A model generated the notes under the pieces. The model saw only the letters and a program-made list of their open reading frames with translations, ran no database searches and was not told the origin of the DNA. 64,000 bases of DNA from Avena insularis (taxonomy: Eukaryota > Streptophyta > Magnoliopsida > Poales > Poaceae): positions 210,000,941 to 210,064,940 of the forward strand of contig CM042684.1 of the NCBI GenBank assembly GCA_023614405.1, written 5' to 3'. Each line of letters begins with the position of its first letter. Position 1 is the stretch's first letter. Positions 10,118-21,769 of this stretch are shown here, one piece after another. Both the position numbers and the translations under genes were made by a program.

Positions 10118-11248
10118 CTGCTGGCCATTTCCCCCAGCGAGCTTCTACTGCCGAGGTGCATCATTCCGAGGTGCATCGTGCCGAGGTGCCTGAGCATTCC
10201 CTAAGCCACTTTGCTCTATTTTCCTCATCCATTCACATTGTCGGGACATATGATTCACCGGGTTACTCGGATTTGGTGTGTGGAACTTGCACGGCTAATC
10301 CAACATAGACTCATATGTATATCTCAGCCTGTCCTTATTTTCCAGCCACTATTCATCTGCTCTAGCTTCCAGGTTTTCTTGCCATAACTCCTTTGTTGCC
10401 ACTGTTGTCATCCAGTTTTCTAACGCTGACTAGCACCGGCATTTGGCTGATCTTAATCCATGGCCGCAACTTGCTGTGAGCTATACCGGTAATCCGACCG
10501 CTCACCCCTCCTTTTACCTCGGAAATCATTCCTCCGGGATGACCCGGAACCGTCTCTATTGTAGTACTCCTCATTTGACTCACTTGACATTAGCCGACGT
10601 TGGGTTGGATCACCCAAGGCATACAAATCAGCGATACGAATCATTTCTGCCAATGTAGTTGGCATATCTCGCTGCAATCTCTGCCACAACATATTCCCAT
10701 ACCTACATCCTTGGGCGAACCACAAAATAGCCTGTGACTCAATCACCCCTTCACAAGAATTGCGCACATTGCACGACCGAGTCAAGAACTCTCGGTCTGG
10801 CTCATTCGGTCTTTGCTTGCATAGTGCCAAAGTCTATGGCCTATTGGCCTCTTATACATGCTCGAGAAGTTGCAGATGAACAACTCCTCAAAGTCCAACC
10901 AACAGTTAATACTTCCTGGCGGCAAATTGTTCAACCATACCCTTGCTGGTCCGTCCAACATCTAAGGCACATACCTCACAGCCCATCTCAAGTTGCCTGT
11001 GGCAATGTTCACTACAGTAGCGTAATCAATGACCCAATCATCCGGCTTCGTGCTGCCATCATATGTCTTTGTTCCCCTGGCCAACTGAAAGTTCAGCACA
11101 GGCGGCTCTCTCATGATCCGAGGTCCAAAACATGCTGGACCCAGAGGACCTTGCACCTAAATCATCTCTGGCCTATAGATTTGGTCCAACTTCAGACTTG
11201 CATCATCTGGCTGCAAGTTCATATTTCCCAATCTCGATCCAACCACAT
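10118..11248 (-). pseudogene. gag: Element B gag, C-terminal part (capsid and zinc-knuckle region)
   Basis: Structural capsid precursor. Recognisable from the right: FQLARGTKTYDGSTKPDDW and VVNIATGNLRWAVRYVP (retrotransposon gag core), MALCKQRPNEPDREFLTR, ESQAILWFAQGCRYGNMLW, then a basic arginine-rich stretch near 10500. A degenerate Cys/His segment, CKFHTPNPSNPVNHMSRQC, lies near 10230-10290, followed by short CCTCGGMATGATG-like duplications. Frame breaks occur near 10960 and 10830. The right edge, 11248, is where the solo LTR target duplication begins; gag continues beyond it from 12815. Confidence 0.83.
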
Positions 11249-11253
11249 GATGC
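11249..11253. repeat. Target-site duplication GATGC, left copy
   Basis: GATGC at 11249-11253 and at 12810-12814 flank the solo LTR exactly at its TG and CA ends, a perfect 5-bp duplication. Confidence 0.9.
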
Positions 11254-12809
11254 TGATGGCTCAAGATATCTCGATCTCGTTAGGGAACCCCAAGAGGAAG
11301 GTATGATGAGCACAACAGCAAGTTTCCCTCAGTTATGAAACCAAGGTTATCGAACCAGTAGGAGCAAGGAAAAACCTCCAAGGTGTTGTTTCCAACTTGG
11401 AATCCTGCACAACACAACCACAGAACTTTGCCCCCAACTTACAGTGAGGTTGTCAATCTCACCGGTTTTGCTGAAAATAGAGGATTAAACGTATTGTGTG
11501 GAAGATGCTATTAGCTTGCAGAAAGTAAACAGAAAACAGTAAATAACTTTGTAGATTGATGGTAAAGAATGGACCGGGGTCCATAGTTCACTAGAGGTGA
11601 TTCTCCTTAAGATAGCTGACATGTTGGGTGAACAAATTATAGCGAGGCAATTGACAAACATCGAGAAAGCATACATGCATATACTAATCATCTTGACTCC
11701 TATGAGATTTGATTAGGCATTACAACATTATACATAGACAGTAATCCAACTGCATCTATGACTAATAATCCACCTTTAGGTTATCATCCGAACCCCCTCT
11801 AGTATTAAGTTGCAAGCAACAGATAATTGCATTAAGCAAAGTGTGTAAAGTAAACAATATGATTGTTCTATGAACCAAGGATTGATGTTTTATCCCTAGT
11901 AGCAACATCACATCTAGTACCTTAGAGATTTCGGTCACTTCCTCAGATTCCTAGAGGAATGAACCCACAATCGAGCATAAATACTCACTCTTGGAGTTGC
12001 TAGCATCTACTCGGCCATGATAGCTACTAACAACGGAAAGCATGCAAGATCACAAATAACAAAGAAATGATAGAATCAATAATCAATCTAAAATAGCATC
12101 TCAATATCCATCGGATCCCTGCAAACACAACATGTAGGATTACAAATAGATGATCCTGATCATGAACGGAGCTCACAAGATCTAAACATGGTAGAACAAA
12201 GGAGAATAACCAACCATCTAGCTACTACATGGACCCGTAGTCCAGGGATGAACTACTCACGCATCACACCGGAGGCAGGCATGGTGATGAAGAAGGCCTC
12301 TAGGGTGATCTCTCCCCTCCGGCAGGGTGCCGGGAAGAGCTTCAGATCCCTCCCGATCTAGGGATGGAGATGGCGGCGGCTACAGACTCTTTCGTAGAAT
12401 TTTGATTGGGTCCTTAGGTTTTCTGCATCGGAGGCTTCTTATAGGTGAAAGGGAGGCCGAGGGGGTGCCCGAGGCGGCTGCACCCTCCCAGGCGCGGGCC
12501 AGGCCAGGACGCGTGACCAGGGTGTATGGCCCTCTCAAGGCCCTTCTCCGTCTCGTCTTCTGGCTCCGTGTTCCCCTATGTGAAATATTGACTTTGGCTT
12601 TTGTCCCATCCAATTCCGAGAATATTCATTTTCTGGCTTTTCTGGAACCAAAAACAGTACAAAACAGGCATCTGGCACTGTGGCATCTTGTTAATAGGTT
12701 AGTCCTAGAAAGTGTATAAAAATACTCCAAAGTGTGGACAAAACATAAGAAAGTAGATATAAAACAAGCATGGAACATCAAAAATTATAGATTCGTTTGC
12801 AACGTATCA
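11254..12809 (-). repeat. Solo LTR (1556 bp) inserted in element B gag
   Basis: Plus-strand ends are TGATGGCTCA...AACGTATCA; on the minus strand it starts TGATACGTTGCAAACG. Flanked by perfect GATGC duplications, with no internal region, PBS or second LTR, so it is a solo LTR left by recombination between two LTRs. On the minus strand it contains GGACTAACCTATTAAC near the start and ACTGAGGGAAA toward the end, which I recognise as belonging to a family very common in Triticeae intergenic DNA. Orientation is inferred from that resemblance. A GC-rich section (12290-12560) gives short open frames with no recognisable protein. Confidence 0.9.
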
Positions 12810-12814
12810 GATGC
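12810..12814. repeat. Target-site duplication GATGC, right copy
   Basis: Matches 11249-11253; together they bound the solo LTR. Confidence 0.9.
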
Positions 12815-14141
12815 TCTGGCCTAGGAAACCCAGCATCAGCCATCGCCGAATAACCATCATTGTATCTATCTTGACCCAAACGAGCATATAGATGCTGCAT
12901 TGTCGGGCCAGCACATCTCTCCTGCCGAGGTACATATTGATGATGTTGTTTCCGAGGTGGGTATTGCCCTGCTCCTGCCGAGTTACGCTGTCCAGCATTG
13001 CCGTTGGCAGCATTTCCTTGACGGGCATTGCCTTGGTCGTAGTTAGCTCGGCCAGCTTCACCCTGGCTGGCATTGTGATGATCCTCATCAACTTGTACTG
13101 CTTTTCATTTCCCTGCCCTTACCGGGTCATACGAGACCATATGTTTGTCTTTTCTCCCCTGAGGTTACCACTACCTATCTTCTAGGGCCATCATGAGGTG
13201 ATGATGCAGCCCCAGCGGATTTCGCCGGGTTACCCCTCAACGAATGAACTAAGTGTGATCCTCCTGGTATCGCCGAGTTTGCTTTGAGTGTCTCCTCATT
13301 CTGCTTGTTCGCCACTCTCACTAAGTGGTTTACTCTCTCTTGCTGCCTCTCATGGGCCTCTCTGGTTAGACCCTCTAACTCGGACGCTGCTGCCTCTGCA
13401 ACCCTAAGGTTCTTCGCCGGGGTACTGTACCTCTCCAGCCCTGCTGTCACTAGTGTAGCTGTTTGCCCTGACTTAGGCATATACTCCTTGTCTATCTCAG
13501 TAATCAAGTTTCTACCCTCTAATTTTCACTCCATCTAGACGGTTTGATTTTGCATACTCACACAAGGTAATGTTCAGTGACTGCTATAACTCAGCTATTT
13601 TCTTTGCCGCAGCTAACATTTTCTGCCTAGTGTCCTCTAGCTCGGCCTGTGCTTGAGCCGGATCTACTACAGGTGCTATGGGAGTAGCTAAGCTATCTAT
13701 TGCCCGTTGCAGGACATTCTCTAGCCTCTCTATTGGAGGGAATCTAGACCTTACGTATTTTGGTGTAGCATCCAGATTTTGTGCCGGATCCTCGCTTGCT
13801 CCTGCATCTAGCGTTGTCATCATGACCTCAACGCAGCGAGCGGGGCGAGTATTACGCGAGCCGTGAGACGCGTTGAGAGGTGGTTCGCCTCCCTCGATGA
13901 CGTGCCGCGGGGTAACGTAGGACTCGTCGACGCTGATGTAGATCTTGTGAGCACCATGATTGATGAAGAGGCCGTTGCACGGTGGAGGGCACCTGCCGAA
14001 GCTACCAACGTTGTCGCTGATGTAGTCCGGTGGTCCAAAATGCTGAACGATCCCGGAGACGATGCGCTCGCTGGTGGAAATGATGTTTCCTGTCTGGATC
14101 TTCACTTCTGCTAGCGCCACTAGCCCCACGGTGGGCGCCAA
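12815..14141 (-). pseudogene. gag: Element B gag, N-terminal part
   Basis: N-terminal gag with long helical, charged stretches. The frame runs from the primer site leftward: EVKIQTGNIISTSERIVSG, HFGPPDYISDNVGSFGR, NGLFINHGAHKIYISVDESY, then PPIERLENVLQRAIDSLA and QAELEDTRQKMLAAAKKIAEL; after a break near 13580, KEYMPKSGQTATLVTAGLER and a likely coiled coil EGLTREAHERQQERVNHLV. No clear ATG marks the start: translation of the PBS itself gives a false start. The remainder of gag is on the far side of the solo LTR. Confidence 0.8.
14124..14140 (-). other. Primer-binding site of element B
   Basis: Minus-strand TGGCGCCCACCGTGGGG two bases inside the LTR end, the same core as A1 and A2. It sets the right-hand LTR as the 5' LTR and the element as minus-strand. 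Confidence 0.8.
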
Positions 14142-14142
14142 C

Positions 14143-14964
14143 TATCATGGTGGTGGCACGGCAGATGCCATGTATGGGCTAAAGATGGGGCCAATGAGCA
14201 CTAGAGGAATCCAGGGAGGGATAGTGTATTGGTTCCACACACAGATGTTTGTATTTCTCTCTTATCAATGGTTGATTACAAGGGATCCTCGAGCTATTCA
14301 TGGGAAGGAGACTACTGCTCTTACTACCCACAACTACCTCTCTAGGGTTTTCCCTTAGTCAAAATGGCCAACCCTCCGTATGGAGATCCTGCCCCTCCTT
14401 ATATAGGGGGCTAGGTTACAAGTTAGGGCATACGTGTAAGGCATACGTGTAAGGCATATTCTCCGAATATGCCTCTCCCAAAAAAGCAAAGCGGTGCTCC
14501 TCTTTTCCCTGCCTAAGCTAATCCGGACTCAGGGCGTAAGCCTCACTGTGCCCCTCTGTGGCGCAGCGTCAGCTGACATAGCCAATGTCACCCGACATGG
14601 GAAACATCACCTTTGTTGGCCCGTACTTGTTGGTCCATCCCTTTGTCCGTTGCGCTCACGCTATAGTGGAGAGAGAAAACCTTTGACCAAGAAGATTCCT
14701 TCCTTCCCTTGCAGCCAAGGGGTAACCCGGCTCGGGCCTGGTTAACTCGGCCCTGTGGGTACCTGCAAACAAGTTACAAAAGGCTAGCCAACATATGTTT
14801 TATGTCGATCGGGTTAACGCTAGACGAACATCTTTCGGGATAGGTCATACCGTAAGTCGTCCTACCTTGAGGTGACTCGGCCAGCTTACGGTTTGACCTT
14901 GCCATACCTCGGCTAACATGGCCATTATAGCCCAGCGTGACCCTACCCGGGGTTATCCCCAACT
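14143..14964 (-). repeat. 5' LTR of element B (about 822 bp)
   Basis: Minus strand begins (A)GTTGGGGATAACCCCGGG, with the first T of TG apparently mutated, and ends CCATGATA just before the PBS. A TATA candidate CCCTATATAAGG lies at 14397-14408. CGGCC- and TCGG-rich promoter-side sequence occupies 14500-14960. A pair of AAGGCATACGTGT repeats occurs near 14430-14455. The ends are placed by comparison with the A-family LTR and could be off by a few bases. Confidence 0.8.
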
Positions 14965-15221
14965 GGAAAAGAAAAAATGCAATGACTCTAGGGACTCCAT
15001 GTGTCAAGCCATGGTCACAGAGACCAAAAACACATAGGGAAGCAGCTTCCACATTGCACGTTGCACTAGTGTTGCAGAAGTTGCATCACATAATCCACTA
15101 GAGTGTTTGGTCATGTGAATCAATGTGGTTTTGGAAGAGAGCATATGCAATGACACTAGTGGATCCATGCGTCATGGGAAAATAACAAATGCAATGACTC
15201 TAGGGACTCCATGTGTCAACC
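14965..15221. repeat. Diverged monomers of the 165-bp repeat family
   Basis: TTGCATCACATAATCCACTAG followed by GTCATGTGAATCAATGTGG and GCATATGCAATGACACTAG aligns to the 165-bp monomer block by block, with many substitutions. GCAATGACTC/GCAATGACAC landmarks fall at 14979, 15147 and 15191, i.e. one 168-bp monomer and then a 44-bp partial duplication. Element C begins inside the next monomer. This places the same repeat on both sides of the B/A1 transposon nest. Confidence 0.78.
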
Positions 15222-17109
15222 TATAACATCCCAGCATCAGAGCTTAGAAATAAGCCGAGATGAGATGTGTGCATTGCATTCTTGCATAGAAAATCTGGAT
15301 AATTTTCGCGCTTTTAAATAAAACTTGTCAAAGTGATTGAAGATTCTCTTAACTTGGTGGAGCTGAAGTAGATCATCAAGTTGACTACGATAAGTTTCAA
15401 TATGACCTTTGTTAAAACCTTACCTTTGGGTAATATAATTTGAACAAAGGGTAGATCAAATGTAATAAAACTAAGTCACAACACACTACTTAATAAGGAG
15501 CACTTGATCTTCTAGAGATCATTACATGGTATTCCATACAACAACTCAAGGATGAATACTTAAGATTCTAAAGAGGATATCAAGGCATTATCTACCACAA
15601 ACCCTAAATACCAAGTTAAGTATATAACTTAAGTAAAGAAACTCTATAACAAAATCTTGATACACTTGCTTGCCATAGTTATTCCTACCATGGTTATCAT
15701 AGTACTTCTTAAACATTAACTCTTATCACAAATAGAGTAGAAAAGTAAGTCAAGCCAAGACCATTCATCACATGTCCTTATTGTCATATTAATAAATGAC
15801 ATTCCTATTCAACCAAGTCCAAGTGTCAAATGATCATCAATGCTGAGTGATCAATTCTTGACCTGACACTGGTTAACCTCTAGCCTTTGACCAGTTATGC
15901 TGATCTTCCCAAAGTATTAAAGAAATTTAGTAAGAAGAAGGAACTAGATATGGTAGAGTGTGCCATCATCAATGGAATGTGATCCTTAGTGGTGATCAAA
16001 CCATCTGATGTTGGAGGAGTTAACTCACTCATGAGTTAACTAGAAGAAGTATCTAAACCTAAGGGTTAAGTTAGTAATGATGGAGCTATGAGAAAGCTAG
16101 TAGTGTTAGAGTATCAAGTGATAACCTTGTTAAGCCAAATAGTTGTAAACCTAAAGTAAGTTTCCTCAACAAGATAAACCCTATAAAGAGACTACTATAA
16201 GTCTGCTACTTAGTGATAATAGATCTTGATCACGGAATTAGAAGCCTAAGCTTAGTATGATCAAAGTATGGTGGTCATTATTCTCAAGTCACTTGAGACT
16301 AGATGACCAGTTGATGAAGAAGAGTTGTGAGTATACCAAATTAGGCAAAACCTTAGTAAGCTGAATCATCTAGCTTGATTATGAGAAGTCAAGATAGAGT
16401 TTGATGAAGTATATAATATGAGTTGTATGGAGTAGTTGGAGTTATAGTAGTTTAACCAAGTTAATACAAGAACAAATTGTATTATGGACAGCAGTACCAT
16501 ACCTATTCCATAGGATTGATATCACATGTGACATAGAAAGAATTGTAATCTTGCAAGCCTTGGCAGTAGATGCAAGGTGAATATAAAAGGAGTTAATGGG
16601 TGGAGTTAGTAATAGCTACAATGATGGATTCATCAGGGGTAGTTTAGAAATGGAAGTCATATATACTAGGAGAAGAATGGAGGAGTAATGTTGAAGTGGC
16701 ATGACCATGTCATCATATGATGATGGATATGGTGGAGTCAGATGATTGACTTTTTTAGGAAGATGTGACCTTTATGAATAAGATAAGAGAGATATATAGA
16801 GTATATTTAGGAAAGGAATTCCTTATCTAAAGCTAAGCTTAGCGAGGAATTGAGGATAGGAATTCTTGAGAAACCTTTAACCAAGGTCATATCAAGCCAT
16901 AAACAGAACCATGTCTACCTCTTTGTTTAAAACCATAGAATCAAGTTAGCAGTGGAACTATTTTCTATTCCTAGGTATCCATTGAATAATGTCTCTTGGA
17001 CAAATGAAGCTTCCAAGAGATAATTAGAGAATTAGATGAGTGTTTATGGGAAAGCCTTGTTTGCTTTATTATCTTAAACCCTAATAGAAACCTAGACCCA
17101 TGAACCATC
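15222..17109 (+). repeat. Element C 5' LTR, first segment
   Basis: Begins TATAACATCCCAGCATC, the same first bases as the 3' LTR at 54134, and aligns with it through 16297; TATAAC replaces the usual TGTAAC in both copies. AT-rich, with no coding potential seen. The segment runs into the Copia element G at 17110; the CCATC at 17105-17109 is G's target duplication. It continues after G at 25619. Confidence 0.85.
17105..17109. repeat. Target-site duplication CCATC of element G, left copy
   Basis: CCATC occurs here and at 25614-25618, directly abutting the two LTR ends of the Copia element. Confidence 0.92.
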
Positions 17110-18807
17110 TGAAGGGTTTCGCAGCATAGTAAATCAAAATTTTCTACGGAAGCGAACAGAGGGAAAGCCAAGATATAATCTAGGAGATGCAAACAACAAG
17201 AGAGATTGGATTAGATCTTCATACCCTTGAAGATTCGCCTGTGAGCGTTAAATCGGGCGTGGGTGATGTAGTCGTACTCGCTTCACCTCCTCGCGATCCG
17301 ATCTGATCTAGCACCACAAGTGGCGGTGCCTCCGTGAGATGCACACGTGCAGCACCTCGACGTCTCCTCCTTCCTTGGACCAGCAAGTAGGGTGGAGAGA
17401 TCGATTGGATCTACAACACGACGGTGTGGTGTATATGGTGGAGAATTTCTGCAGCAGGGCTTCGCCTACAAACAGTCGGGAGGGAGAGAGGCGGCAGGGC
17501 AACTAGGGTTTGGAGGTGTGTGTCGGTGGGGAGGCGCCAGCCCTCTATATATAGAGTGCGGCCAGCCCTTGCCCATCCTCCAAGCCTATCTCTAGTTTAA
17601 ACGATTTAAACTCTCCCTTCTAGAAACCCTATCTTATCTCTAGTTTAAACGATTTAAACTTATCTAGGATCGGCTGGGCCCTATGGGGCCTTGTGCCCCT
17701 GGCCCAATGCGGCCAGGACACTCCCTCATAGGCCCATGCCCCCTCCCGGAAGGTGGGACCACGTTGGCCCCCTTCCGGAAGGTTCTAGAAGCTTCCGGTA
17801 CAATAACGATTAACCCGAAACAATTCCGAACTCCAAAAACTGCACTGCCTTATATGAATCTTATTCTCCGGACCATTCCGGAACCTCTCATGATATCCCG
17901 GATCCCATCCGAGACTCCGAACAAAAATTCATAAACCAAGTATCCAATCTATCCTAGCGTCAAGACACGTTAAGTGTGTGACCCTGCGGGTTCGAGAATA
18001 TGCAGACATGATCTTCTATCAATAATCAACAGCGGGGTCTGGGCACCCATATTGACTCCCACACATTCATCGATGATCATATTGGATGAACCACGATGCC
18101 AGGATTCAATCAATCCCATATATATATTCCCTTCGTCTCGCGATATTTTACTTTCCCGAGATTCGATCGTCGGTATCGTCATACCTAGTTCAATCTCGTT
18201 CACGGCAAAATACTTTACTCGTTCCGTAATCCGATATCACTTTGTGATTAACTCCTTAACCACATGCTTGCAAGCGGTGTTGATATCGATTACCGAGTGG
18301 GCCCGAAGTATATCTCTCCGACTTGGGAGGGACAAATCCCATCTCGATACATACAACCCAACAGATACTATCCGATCACCTGAGAGACACCTTTATGATC
18401 ACCCTCTCATAGGATGACGTTTGATGACCTCAAAGCTTTCTTCCGATACCAGGGAGTTGCATTATCTCATGGTCTAAGGAATACAATATTTGACATAGGA
18501 AAAGCTTACAAAAGATGAACACAATGACACGATCTAATTGCTTAGTTTGGTACATCCACCATATCATTCTCCACTGATATGATCTCATTATCAATTGACA
18601 ACTCATGTCTATGGTTAGGAAACCTTAACCATCATTGATCAATGAGCTAGTCGATAGAGGCGTACTAGGGACACGGTGTTGTTCACAAACCACACAAGTA
18701 TTAATGTTTCCGCTTAATACAATTCTAGCATGGAATATGAACTTTATCATGAACAAGAATTATAATAATAACATCTTTATTATTGCCTCTAGGGCATAAT
18801 TCCAACA
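17110..18807 (-). repeat. 3' LTR of Copia element G (1698 bp)
   Basis: Plus-strand ends TGAAGGGTTT and CATAATTCCAACA (TG...CA). It is colinear with 23934-25613 but retains CCGG-containing tracts that are shortened in the other copy. Open frames inside (for example 17974-18417) are LTR sequence, not genes. Confidence 0.94.
17543..17660 (-). promoter_or_regulatory. TATA box and upstream repeated palindromes in the G 3' LTR
   Basis: CTCTATATATAGAG at 17543-17556 is a perfect palindrome with a TATA core, at the expected place for the Copia promoter. On the minus strand, 40-100 bases upstream of it, AGTTTAAACGATTTAAACT occurs twice (17594-17612 and 17642-17660), each an 8-bp inverted repeat around CGA. 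The equivalent sites in the 5' LTR are at 24367-24380 and 24413-24481. Function is inferred from position only. Confidence 0.6.
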
Positions 18808-18818
18808 GTCTCCCACTT
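18808..18818 (-). other. Polypurine tract of element G
   Basis: Minus-strand AAGTGGGAGAC directly abuts the start of the 3' LTR, as required for plus-strand priming in reverse transcription. Confidence 0.85.
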
Positions 18819-20700
18819 GCACTAGAGTCAATAATCTAGTTTACATTTGGCAACAATCTTACACCCATGGCCTTTGAGGTCTTGATCATGTTTTACGTGG
18901 AAGAGGTTTAGTCAATGGATGCGACATTCAGATCTGTATGTACTTTGCTGATCTTGATCTCCATCGCTATATAATCTCGGATTATATGAAACTTTGATTG
19001 ATATACTTGGTCTTTGGATGATATCTTGGTTCCTTAGCGAGTGCTATGGCGCGGTGTTGTCACTAATATCTCGATGGGTCCAATGCACTTGGAACCACGC
19101 CACGCTCGATGATGAAGTTTGATCCAAACTCCTTCACTTGGCAACCTGCGGCAGCCATGTATTCCGCTTCTCTGTAGATCGCGACCACGCTTTGCTTGCA
19201 GCTTCTCCGACTCACGGCTCCTCCATTAAAAATATACACGTATCACATGCGAGATTTAGCATCATCCTTGTCGGTTTAAACTAGCATCGGCGTAACCTTT
19301 ACAACGAGCTGTTCATCACCCCCATAGACTAAGAACATTTCTTTAGTCCTATTTAGGTACCTTAGGATGTTCTTCACGGCCGTCCAGTGTTCCACTCCTG
19401 GATCACTTTGATATCTGCTTGTCAAACTAAGAGCATTGGACACATCCGGTCTAGTACACAGCATGGCATACATGATGGAACCTATGGCCGAGGCATAAGG
19501 CACTTTGCTCATAGCTTCCCTATCATTTACCGTAGCTGGACACTGAGCCTTGCTCAATATCTTACCCGACAACATAGGCCTTGAACCTTTCAATGCCTTA
19601 TCCATTCTGAACCTTTTGAACTTTGTCTAGGTATGTACTCGTCTTAAAGCTATCGCGTCTTTGTCTATCTCTATAGATTTTGATGCCCAATATATAAGCA
19701 GCTTCACCTAGGTCTTTCATTGAAAAACACTTGTTCAAATAACTCTTCACATCGTTAAGCATGTCGATGTCATTTCCAATAATCAATATGTCATCCACAT
19801 ATAGTACCAGAAACGTCACCGAGCTCCCACTCACTTTCTTGTAGATGCAAGCTTCGTAGCAATTTGGAGCAAATCCAAAGCTCTTGATCACTTGATCAAA
19901 ACAAAGGTTCCAACTCCGAGACGCTTGCTTTAGTCCATAAATGGAACGCTGAAGTTTGCATACTTTATCAGCATCCTTAGGATCGACAAAACCTTCGGGT
20001 TGCATCATATACAACTCTTCATCAATGTTGCCATTGAGGAAAGCAGTCTTGACATCCATTTGCCATATTTCATAATCATGAAAGCAGCAATTGCTAATAA
20101 AATCGAATGGACTTAAACATCGCTACGGGAGAAAGTCTCATTGTAGTCAACACCTTGAACTTGTCGAAAACCTTTCGCAACAAGCCGTGCTTTATAGACG
20201 GTAACATTACCATCCGCGTCCGTTTTCTTCTTGAAGATCCATTTGCACTCAACAGCCTTTCGGTCGCTAGGAGGGTCCACCAAAGTCCATACTTGGTTTT
20301 CGCTCATGGATCCCAATTCGGTTCATGGCTTCTAGCCATTTCTCGAGTCTGGGCTCATCATCGCTTCCTCATAGTTCGTAGGTTCGCTGTCTTCTACTAA
20401 CAAGGCAGTCAAGACAGGGCCGTACCACTCGGGAGGGGCACGCGACCTTGTCGACTGCTGACGTTCGATGCTTGACATCGTCCGAAGCTTCATGATCCTT
20501 GTCATTAGCTTCCTCTATTGTTGGTGCGGTGACCTTTGGAACAATTTCAGGTGTTGCGCCACTCTCCAATTCAAGAGAAGGTTCAATAACCTCGTCTAGC
20601 TCTACTTTCCTCCCACTCACTTCTTTCGAGAGAAACTCCTTCTCAAGAAAGGAACCGTTCTTTGCGACAAACACTTTGCCTTTGGTTCTGATAGAAGGTA
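18819..20700 (-). pseudogene. pol: Element G reverse transcriptase and RNase H
   Basis: Copia RT/RNase H. From the right: acidic linker, ENQVWTLVDPPSDRKAVECK and YKARLVAKGFRQVQGVDY (RT start, 20113-20316), MDVKTAFLNGNIDEELYMMQ (motif A), LKQASRSWNLCFD (motif B), FLVLYVDDILIIGND (catalytic YVDD, intact), then SVPYASAIGS-like VPYASAIGSIMYAMLCTRPD and YLNRTKEMFLVYGG of RNase H. A frameshift near 20100 and another near 19600 break the frame, and the RNase H C-terminus dissolves into stops after 19276. Family assignment is firm. Confidence 0.92.
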
Positions 20701-20715
20701 TACCCAATAGTTTCC

Positions 20716-21700
20716 TTAGGGTATCCTATGAAGACGCATTTCTCGCTTTGGGTTCGAGCTTGTCGGCATCAACTTCTTGGCGTAAGATTCGCATCCCCAA
20801 ACTTTAAGCGACAACTTAGGTTTAGCACCAAACCACGGTTCATACGGTGTCGTCTCAGCGGATTTAGATGGAGCCCTATTTAAAGTGAATGCAGCGGTTT
20901 CTAATGCATAACCCCAAAATGATAACGGCAAATCAGTAAGAGACATCATCGATCGGACCATATCTAATAGGGTTCGATTAGGCGTTCAGACACACCATTC
21001 TTATTTGTGGTGTTCGGGTGTGAGTTGTGAAAGCGATTCCACTTGCTTTGAGATGCGTGAGAAAATCATAACTCAAATATTATTTACGATCGGATCGTAG
21101 AAACTTAATCTTTACATTACGATGGTTCTCCACTTCATTCTGAAATTCTTTGAACTTTTCAAACGTTTCAGATTTATGTTTCATTAAATAGATATACCCA
21201 TATCTACTTAAGTCATCGGTAAAAGTGAGAAATTGGCGATATCCACCGCGCGTCGAAACACTCATCGGTCCGCATACATCGGTATGTATGATTTCCAACA
21301 AGTCCGTTGCTCGCTCCATCATACCGGAAGCGGGGTTTTGATCATCTTGCCCATGAGGCATGGTTAGCATGTGTCAAATGATTCAAAATCAAGAGACTCC
21401 AAAGTCCATCAGAATGGAGTTTCTTCATGCTTTACACCAATATGACCTGAGCAGCGATTGCCACAAATAAGTAGTATTATCACTATCTACTTTGCATCTC
21501 TTAGCCTCAATGTTATGGATGTGTGTTTCATCCCTTTCGAGATTTAGAAGAAATAAACCATTCACAAGAGGTGCATGACCATAAAAGATGCTACTCATAT
21601 AAATAGAACAACCATTATTCTCCGATTTAAATGAATAACCGTCTTGCAATAAACACGATCCAGAAATAATGTTCATGCTCAACGCAGGCACATAATAACA
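20716..21700 (-). pseudogene. pol: Element G integrase
   Basis: Copia integrase. Seen: LLEIIHTDVCGPMSVSTRGG (first catalytic aspartate of DDE), YFLTFTDD-equivalent QFLTFTDDLSRYGYIYLMKH (second aspartate), FKEFQNEVENHRNVKIKFLR, then after a break SFWGYALETAAFTLNRAPSK and KLSLKVWGCESYAKKLMP of the C-terminal part. The upstream zinc-binding portion is scattered through 21425-21700. At least two frameshifts and several stops make it inactive. Confidence 0.88.
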
Positions 21701-21769
21701 TTTATTAAGGTTTAAAACTAATCCCGAAGGTAAAACTAAGGAGGCGTGCCGGCCATCACATCAACTCTT

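Larger units (their letters stand above)
7635..14964 (-). mobile_element. Gypsy (Tat-type) element B, lacking its 3' end, with a solo LTR inside
   Basis: Minus-strand order from the right: 822-bp 5' LTR (14964-14143), PBS, gag, protease, RT, RNase H, a second RNase H, then the zinc-binding start of integrase, cut at 7635 by A1. Two RNase H regions after the RT are a mark of the Tat lineage of Ty3/Gypsy. Gag is interrupted by a solo LTR (11254-12809), and a deletion fuses protease to RT near 9680. The flank beyond the LTR at 14965 is diverged 165-bp repeat, so B probably inserted into that repeat. No second LTR is seen. Confidence 0.88.

Noticed and set aside
12327..12719. 130-codon frame in the solo LTR
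   Set aside because: LTR sequence with GC-rich leader composition; no protein similarity.
13584..14141. Gag start of element B at 14141
   Set aside because: That start is a TTG within the primer-binding site; the frame is gag, but the site is not a translation start.
17974..18417. 147-codon frame in the Copia LTR
   Set aside because: It is BARE-type LTR sequence; the equivalent frame in the other LTR is broken.
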